A stretch of DNA of 64,000 bases from Tuctoria greenei (lineage: Eukaryota > Streptophyta > Magnoliopsida > Poales > Poaceae). The DNA is taken from NCBI GenBank assembly GCA_036927565.1, contig JAYESD010000009.1, forward strand, positions 25,015,601-25,079,600, in the 5' to 3' direction. The translations under genes and the position numbers were made by a program. The notes under the pieces were generated by a model. It saw only the letters and a list, made by a program, of their open reading frames with translations, made no database searches and was not told the origin of the DNA. Positions 57,348 to 64,000 of this stretch are shown in pieces. Within the stretch, counting starts at the first letter, position 1; each line of letters starts with the position of its first letter.

Positions 57348-59781
57348 ATGGTGGGCCCAGAGGCGCTTGCCGCGGCCCCGCACCTTCTCCTGCTGCTCAT
57401 CTGCTGCGTCGCCGCCGCCGCCCGGGCCTCCCTCGCCATCGACGCGCTCCAGCGAGTCGTCCAGCGTTCTGCCGCCGGCGGAGGCCTCTGCGAGCAGCTG
57501 CTGTTGCCGCAGGGGTACCCATGCACCGAGCACACTGTACATACATCTTGCTCCTGCCGGTTCTTAATTTCTTCGCTCTTCATGTTCATCTCGCAGCGAA
57601 GAATGATTCTTTTTTTTAGCTTGTATTTTATTGGTCGGGGTTGGATAGTCCGCACAACAACCAGGATCGGTTGCTTGTGTGTGTGTAGCAGCATGTCTAC
57701 TTCACTCCCTGCGAGTCAAGAAGTCAATTTGTTCTTGTATCTGCTGCTGATCAATCAGCGCAATTAGGTGGGAGGGAGGGAATTTTTTCTCCAATTCTAA
57801 CCGGAGTTTGCGTAGAAGTACTGGACTATTTCTCTCGTCCCCCTTTCCAAGAATTTGAGCACGGGATTTCTCGCTGAAATAAGAGGGCGTGCATGTCTCA
57901 AGTGGTTCAGTTAATTGGAGTGAAAGCCACTCGTGTAGTTTCTTTACGCTCATCAGAACCAAATACTAGCTTGTATCCTTGCTTTCGACTCCAAGCAAAG
58001 GCTAGATTTTCTGATCGACTTCCTTTACAATTTTCTAATTCGAATGTTGAGGCCTAGTTGCATTGGACAAAAGGCATTTACGTTTGTTATTTCTATTTTT
58101 TTTTGAATCGGGTGGTTATCACCCACTAAAGCGGGCTTCCATGCAGCACCAGGGTTCGAACCCTGGTGGGTGACTCGGCAGCCACCGGTTTTACCGGTGC
58201 GCTGTGAGCACCTTTGCTGTTATTTCTATTTTGAAAATATTTGGCCTTTATCTTCTATGTATTGTATGCTCTTCACTGATCAGAACTGATATATTTAGAT
58301 TTTTCCCGTTCAGAAAATTTTGTCATGAATCTGTAATGTCAAGGTCGTCTTCTGGCTTATGCCTTTAGTGTCATTTCTGCTATAAAATTTCTCAAGTAAT
58401 AAGCATAAACTGTAACAGAACATTACTCTGTTACTAATTTTGTTCAGTATATTCATCGTTCTTTTTTTGCAAGGATATTAACTTAGCTTTGGCGCAGGTT
58501 GAAACCAAAGATGGCTTCCTTTTGTCTATTCAGCATATTTCGTGTGGAAAAAATGGAGCAACAGACAATGCAGGACCTCCAGTTTTTCTTCAGCACGGTC
58601 TTTTTCAGGTTCTCATCATGGTCGTAGGAATATTTTTTTGAGGGATTCAAACCTTATCGTATTAAGATTGCAATCATCTCATATATCTGTATGGTTCTGT
58701 AGATTACAGAGTTTTTAGCCCCAATTAATTTATGTCATCACTTTCACAATCTCGCCATCACTATTTTCAGTTGCTTTTTTTATGCATATCCCTTACAGGG
58801 TGGAGACACATGGTTCATAAACTCTCCTGAACAGTCACTTGGATATATACTTGCTGATAATGGTTTTGATGTTTGGATTGGAAATGACCGTGGTACACGT
58901 TGGTGCAAAGGCCATTCAACTTACTCTGTTCATGATAAGGTGAACAAACTCCATCGGAAGCTGTATTATAGAACTGCCCTGAACAGTGAACATATGTTAT
59001 ATACAGTAAAATTTTTGCCACTTTTTAATCTGCATAGAAGCAAGAAATAGTGTGCATAGGACTATGTCTTTGGTTCTTAAACCTTTAAGCAACAACTACA
59101 AAGCATAAGGTGTTATCTTACCATGCTCCTATGCTTCAGTATTTCATTCTTACTGAACTCTATGAACTTTTGCAGCTTTTCTGGGATTGGAGTTGGCAAG
59201 AGCTCGCTGAATACGACCTATTGGCCATGTTAAGCTATGTATATACAGTCGCACAGTCCAAAATTTTATATGTGGGACATTCACAGGTACGACCAAGTTT
59301 ACATTGGAAGAGTCAACTTTTTGCCATAATATTGCTAAGAATTATATGTTTTTGGTAGGGAACTATTATGGGTCTGGCTGCATTGACAATGCCTGAAATA
59401 GTAAAGATGATTAGCTCTGCCGCACTTCTTTGCCCTATTTCATACCTTGATCATGTCAGTGCTGGTTTTGTTCTTAGAGCAGTTGCCATGCACCTTGACC
59501 AGGTGACATAATATACTATAAAAAGTCCGACAAGTAGACTTTTACAACTTCTTAACTGACTTTGCGGTGATGTTTGCTTTAGATGCTTGTTACTATGGGC
59601 ATCCATCAGCTGAACTTCAGAAGGTTTGACACCTTTTTACTTGACTTCTCCTTTTCCTTTTAAGCATGACTATAATTGTTTTTAACAGGCTTCATGTACA
59701 GTGATATGGGCGTACAAATACTAGATTCTGTGTGTGACGATGAATATTTGGATTGCAACAACTTGCTAGCTTCAATAACAG
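57348..59781 (+). CDS. Plant acid-lipase-like triacylglycerol lipase, exons 1-7 (gene incomplete)
   Basis: Proposed exons: 57348-57536, 58498-58608, 58799-58939, 59176-59286, 59359-59502, 59583-59623, 59702-59781; each has GT-AG ends and the frames agree. Exon 1 encodes a hydrophobic signal peptide (residues ~10-28) and GYPCTEHT. Then VETKDGFLL, FLQHGLFQGGDTWF (oxyanion-hole region), NDRGTRW, and the nucleophile elbow GHSQG split between exons 4 and 5. This is the alpha/beta-hydrolase family of gastric/lysosomal lipases and plant TAG lipases 1/2, expected to be secreted or vacuolar and to hydrolyse acylglycerols. The catalytic Asp and His and the last exons lie beyond the copia E insertion and the window. 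Confidence 0.88.
58100..58217 (-). mobile_element. tRNA-derived SINE in lipase intron 1
   Basis: About 118 bp flanked by 15-bp direct repeats TGTTATTTCTATTTT (58085-58099 and 58218-58232). On the minus strand it ends in an A run, and carries a polymerase III B-box-like GGTTCGAACCC. The A box is unclear. Confidence 0.75.
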
Positions 59782-59908
59782 GTTTTTACATTGCCACATA
59801 TGTTGTTAGTTTATGTATTTTCATATCTGGGCTGGGCATTGTTTGAGCAATAAAATATTTTTATATATGTCACAATGGGTTGCCATGTAAAGTGATTCTG
59901 AACATATG

Positions 59909-60043
59909 TGTTAGACTACTCTTGTATTAGGGTACAACAGGGGTAGTTCAGTCCTTGTGTTTTAGGGTCCCTTGGCCCTCAAGTCATGTACCCATATATA
60001 TGTACCCCCTTGGCTGGTTAATAGTTCTATTCCACTTCTTCTA
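59909..60043 (+). repeat. Probable 5' LTR of copia E (short)
   Basis: About 135 bp from TGTTAG to just before the primer site. The 3' boundary is inferred because the sequence does not end in a clear CA; no partner LTR is in the window. Confidence 0.55.
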
Positions 60044-60046
60044 ATT

Positions 60047-60055
60047 TGGTATCAG
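60047..60055 (+). promoter_or_regulatory. Primer binding site of copia E
   Basis: TGGTATCAG, followed by GG instead of AGC; a shortened initiator-Met type site. Confidence 0.65.
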
Positions 60056-60101
60056 GGAAAACCTAATCCTCTCCCTCTCTCTCCCGCCGCCAGCGCCCCC
60101 C

Positions 60102-60102
<1 letters not shown>

Positions 60103-60132
<30 letters not shown>
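60103..60132. repeat. 30-bp poly-C tract
   Basis: Thirty uninterrupted C within the start of copia E gag, preceded by further C-rich sequence. The opposite strand is poly-G. Length is likely variable and prone to sequencing error. Confidence 0.85.
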
Positions 60133-60133
<1 letters not shown>

Positions 60134-60134
60134 A

Positions 60135-61530
60135 TGCTGGGCCGGCCGCAGCCGCTGCCTCCTCCCTCCCTTCCCCCCTACAATTTCCGGCCTGGAGCCA
60201 CTCCCCGCCGCCGGATCTGGTGCCGCCGGACCGGTCGCCGCGTCCCCCCACCTCGCCACCCTCGGATCGGGCCCCGCTGCCGCCTCCCTCGGCCTGACCA
60301 GCCACGGCGCAGGCACCGCCGCCGCCTCCCTCGGCCTAGCGGCCACGACGCGAGTGCTGCGGGCCCAGCCGCCGCTCTCCTCGGCCCGGCCGCCCCTGCA
60401 GGGCCCGGTTCCGCTGCCACCCGCCACCGGAGGCCTCGCCGCTGCCAGGACCAGTCGGCGGCCCCGCCCCCCGGTTTCGCCTCTGGATGTCTGCTGTTCC
60501 ACTCGTCGGCGCTCCAGGTGTGGACCTCGTGGGCCACCTTTCGCCGGTCCTCTCCGACGTCGCTGCTGCACTAGCTGCCTCCCGTGAGCGCAAGTGCGTG
60601 CTTGTTCTTCCTTTGGAGCAGGAACGGCGTCTGCGGCTGCCCTCACCCACCAGCTTGAGGAGTCACCGCGTCTTCAGTGGAGTGCGACCCACGACCCTCT
60701 AGGTGACGGCGCAGCCTACACCACCTATGCGACTTCTCTTGTCGCCGCTCTGCATGCTCAGGCCGCCGGCGTGCAGAACATCCGGACCCTCGTCCCGGTT
60801 GTTATCAGCTCCGACTCTACGTCCTTCGCCCTGTGGCGTAGCCTGCTTTTCCTGACGCTGAGGCGTTTCCGTCTTGACGACCACGTCTTGCGGGATGATC
60901 ACCCGTTGGATGACTCCTGGATCAACATGGACAACCTGGTCCTCGCTTGGATCCTTGGGTCACTCTCTGAGGAGCTCCAGGATATCGTCGCCCAGCAAGG
61001 TGGCGGTAGGCTTGGTAGATCCTTGAGCTTCGTTTCTAGGGGAACCGACCGACCCGAGCTCTCCACATTCGGGCCCGTTTCGGTACTACTGTCTAGGGAC
61101 ATCTCTCCATCACTGCCTACTGTCGTCAGATGAAGGGTATGGCGGATGCCCTTCGCGACCTTGGAGAGCCCACCTCGGACAGCTCCCTCGTTCTTCAGGT
61201 CCTCCAGGGCCTGAACGAGCGCTACACCCCACGTTCGCTCGTGGATCCTCCGGGAGCAACCCTTCCCGACCTTCGAGAAGGTCTGGTTGGACCTTGAGCT
61301 CGAGGAGATCACCCAGGGCGGCTCCGCTGCTCCCGCACTGCCACGACCTTCTACGGCACTGGTTCGTCTCCACGCCCTGCTCCGCGCCCACCCACCACAC
61401 CTGGCATTCCTGCCCCCTCTGGTGGTGGTGGGAACCGCCGCCGCGGCAGGCGTGGTGGAGGTGACCGTGGAGGCGGGGCTGGTGGAGGTGGGTGGTAGCA
61501 CTACCAGTGGTGGCTCTACTGCTGGTGACT
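60135..61530 (+). pseudogene. gag: Copia E gag
   Basis: GC-rich (P/A/R-rich N-terminus), then the copia capsid motifs LWRSLLFLTLRRFRLDDHVL and LVLAWILGSLSEELQDIV (60594-61000), a region in another frame with MADALRDLGEPTSD and LQVLQGLNERY (61130-61220), and a Gly/Arg-rich tail (61430-61520) where related elements have a nucleic-acid-binding segment. At least three frame changes. Confidence 0.75.
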
Positions 61531-61859
61531 ACTGTTGGTGGTAGTGGTGGACGGGGTCAGGGTGGCGTGACCTGGCCCACATCCTACAACCCATGGACTG
61601 GCCAGATCTCGATGTGGTCTGGGCCGTCCCCGGGTCTCCTCCCACTGCGCCCACAGCTGGCCTACGTGACAACTCCAGCCTACACTGTTGGTGGACGGTG
61701 GACTCCGCCCCCTGGTGGACCAGGCTACCCTGCAGCCGGGCCGTCCCACTCTGGCTCCCTGGGCTTCGGGACTCCCAGCTGGTCAGACCGACTCTGCTCA
61801 GGCCTGGTACCGCCAGTCGCTCGCGTCCTCCTACAGCACGGCGAGTCTCACACCACCCG

Positions 61860-64000
61860 ACCCTGAGTGGGTTGTGGACTCCGGAGCTTCGTACCACACC
61901 ACCTCCGACGCTGGTATACTTTCTTCTACCCACCATTCCCACCCTTCTTTCTTCCTCTACCGTTGTTGGGAATGGGTCTGTACTTCCAGTCACCTCAGTA
62001 GGTGACACGGGTTCGTGGGGTTCCTTTCATCTCTGTGATGTTCTTATTGCTCCGGACATCATTCAACATCTTCTTTCTGTTCGTCGTTTTACCACTGACA
62101 ACCATGTTTCTATTGAGTTTGATCCTTTTGGTTTGTCTGTGAAGGATCTTACTACCCGACGTCTTCTTCTCCGTTGTGAGAGCTCGGGGCCCCTGTACAC
62201 GATGCGACTTCCTGCTTCCGCTTCGCCTTCACCTTTTTGTCTGGCTACGACAGCTACTTCGACTACTTGGCATCGTCGGCTTGGTCACCCCGGTGTTGAT
62301 GTTATGTCGAAGCTGTCTAGTAGTTCAGTGATTTGGTGTACTAGGGGTTCTCATGAGTCTTTATCTCATGCTTGTCAGTTGGGCCGTCATGTTCGACTTC
62401 CTTTTCCACATTATGTCACCCATGTGGAGCGCCTTTTTGATCTGATTCACTGTGATCTGTGGACCTCACCTGTTCTCAGTGTTTCTGGATAGAAATATTA
62501 TTTGATGATTGTTGATGATTTTTCGCACTACTTGTGGACTTTTCCCTTGCGACAGAAGTCCGATACGTTCACCACTCTCTCTCACTTCTTCGCTTGGGTT
62601 TCCACCAAGTTTGGGTGCACGGTCAGGGCTGTTCAGTGCGATAACAGGCGCGAGTTTGATAACTCTGTGTTTCGTCACTTCTTGCTTTCTCACGGGGTTC
62701 AGTTGCGCATGTCTTGCCCTTACACTTCCCCCCGGAATGGCAAGGTTGAGCGCATGATTCGTACCACCAACGATGTCATGCGCTCCCTGATGTTTCAGGC
62801 TTCCACCCCTGCTCGCTACTGGGCGAAGGCCCTTCACACCGCTACGTTCCTCATTAATCGCCTTCCTACTAAGGCGATTAGTTCTCCCACCCCTCACTTC
62901 GCTCTCTTTGGCACCACTCCTCTTTACGACCACCTTTGAGTTTTCGGGTGCGCGTGCTACCCTAATCTCTCTACCACCGCCCCTCATAAGCTCGCGCCTC
63001 GTTCGACTCGGTGTGTCTTCCTTGGGTACTCCCCCGATCATAAGGGGTACCGGTGTCTTGACCTTACCACTCGCCGTATCTTGGTCTCCCGACATGTCGT
63101 GTTCGACGAGTCCTCCTTCCCTTTCGCTAAGTCCTCCTCTGACTCGATCTCCAAGTTGGATTCTCTTTTTTCCACTGACCCTGAGGTCACTCCTGTCCAG
63201 CGACCTTGTTTTCTACCTTGTGCAGGTCTTCCTCTAGCTGCGCCGGACACGACCACGGTCGTGCCTCCCGTGGCTCCGGCGTTCTTGCCGCCCTTGGCCG
63301 TTACTCCGACGGCCACAACGTCGACGTCATCTGCCGTGCCACGCGCGACCCAGACGCCCCCGACGTCACCTGCCGTGCCACGCGCGACCCCGGCGTCCCT
63401 GACATCACCTGCCGTGCCACGCGCGGCCCCGGCGTCCCCGACGTCACCTGCCGTGCCACGCGCGGCCCCAGCGTCCCCAACGTCACCTGTCGTGCCACGC
63501 ACGGCCCCGGTGTCCGCGATGTCGCCTGCCGTGCCACGCGCGACCCCGGCGTCCCCGATGTCATCTGTCGTGCCACGCGTGGCCACGGCGCCCCCGGCCC
63601 CCGCGTCCCCGACGTCGTCTGCCGCACCTTGCATGGCCCCGGCGTTCCCGACATCGTCCGTCGTGCCACGTGCGTCCCCGACGTCCTCCGCCGCGCCACG
63701 TGCGGCTCCTGCACCGCGGTACGCCAACCCCGCCATTGTCTATAAGCGACGAGCGCGGGTTGGTGCACCGCCCTCTTCCCGTCCTGCGGATCTGGTGTAC
63801 CACCCTCCGCTGCTCCACCGGGACCCTCGTCACGTTCACCCGATGGTGACACGACGGGCCGCTGGCGTTCTCCGGCCAGTGGAGCGCTTCTCCGGGGTCG
63901 TCCTGTCCTCGTTGACCTCCCCACTAGCTGCCTTGTCGCCTATCTCGCCTATCCCGTCTTCTGTTTGTAGTGCCCTCGCCGATCCTCACTGGCGTCAGGC
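61860..64000 (+). pseudogene. pol: Copia E protease and integrase, to window end
   Basis: Protease motif VVDSGASYHTTS at 61870, then a frameshift near 61925; the rest of protease and the integrase zinc finger (TTWHRRLGHPGVDVMSKL) run to a stop at 62490. Integrase core from 62502: D in IVDDFS, D in QCDNRREF, E in NGKVERMIRT, then a stop at 62937. The GKR-like end (FGCACYPNLS, FLGYSPDHKGYRC) follows to 63200, then a Pro/Ala/Thr-rich linker with a minisatellite. The RT lies beyond the window. Confidence 0.82.
63318..63710 (+). repeat. 39-bp minisatellite in copia E integrase-RT linker
   Basis: About eight to nine units, each of the form 'gacgtcacctgccgtgccacgc' plus 'gcg(g/a)ccccggcgtcccc', encoding the 13-residue repeat TSPAVPRAAPASP. 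Later units drift and shorten. Very GC-rich; the repeat keeps a multiple of three, so the frame is held. Confidence 0.9.

Larger units (their letters stand above)
59909..64000 (+). mobile_element. Ty1/copia element E, 5' part, inserted in lipase intron 7
   Basis: Starts TGTTAGAC at 59909, has a primer site at 60047, then gag, protease and integrase in order; RT, RNase H and the 3' LTR are beyond the window. The short LTR (~135 bp) and GC-rich coding sequence differ from the other copia elements here. Several stops and frameshifts, so it is decayed. Confidence 0.8.

Noticed and set aside
57293..57694. Minus-strand 133-codon frame over lipase exon 1
   Set aside because: Antisense shadow of a GC-rich exon; the plus strand has signal peptide, splice site and family motif.
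58140..58180. tRNA gene around the GGTTCGAACC box
   Set aside because: No cloverleaf or acceptor stem around it; the flanking direct repeats and A-tail point to a SINE.
60041..60650. Minus-strand 200-codon Gly/Arg-rich frame
   Set aside because: Shadow of the GC-rich gag start and poly-C tract; no start context or homology.
63038..63924. Long minus-strand open frames (207 and 232 codons) opposite the copia E minisatellite
   Set aside because: They arise from the GC-rich repeat, which lacks stops in several frames; the plus strand has integrase homology on either side.

Overview
The window looks like plant nuclear DNA, most likely from a grass (Poaceae). It holds grass-type Ty3/gypsy and Ty1/copia LTR retrotransposons nested in one another, a CACTA transposon, a Tourist-like MITE, a tRNA-derived SINE, LINE debris, and one intron-containing lipase gene with a GC-rich first exon. 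No bacterial operon, rRNA, tRNA gene or CRISPR array was seen. The species cannot be named from the sequence.

Layout. (1) 1-7298: Athila-like gypsy element A (minus strand). Its left LTR is cut by the window start, its 5 kb interior carries no pol, and its right LTR ends at 7298. (2) A sits inside an older Athila-like element B (minus strand). Pieces of B lie at 7299-8842 and 33844-34259, and its 5' LTR is at 34260-35454. (3) B is also split by a 25 kb Tat-type gypsy element (8843-33838, plus strand) with gag, pol including a second RNase H, and a long spliced antisense gene. (4) That antisense gene is split by a very young SIRE-like copia element (18640-30710) with 1658-bp LTRs that differ at one base, intact gag and pol, a third ORF with one stop, and 33 copies of a 12-bp palindrome. 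(5) 37213-48691: a non-autonomous CACTA element with TAT target duplications, split by a complete but decayed Athila-like element C (38908-47559). (6) 49690-50518: LINE remnant and a PIF/Harbinger MITE. (7) 50940-57183: a degenerate copia element D with perfect TAAAA duplications. (8) 57348-59781: the first seven exons of a plant acid-lipase-like triacylglycerol lipase gene, with a SINE in intron 1. (9) 59909-64000: copia element E inserted in intron 7 of the lipase and running off the window.

The only probable host gene is the lipase. It is squeezed between D, whose LTR ends 164 bp before the ATG, and E. The other coding sequences are retrotransposon genes, nearly all broken; the SIRE-like gag and pol are the ones that still look functional.

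The most unusual signals are the SIRE-like palindrome arrays, two copies of which fall in the predicted RNA leader next to the primer binding site; related CGGAC/GTCCG hairpins in the Tat element; the antisense gene with a frame-preserving intron; and a hairpin kept between two diverged Athila elements. All boundaries and comparisons were made by eye.
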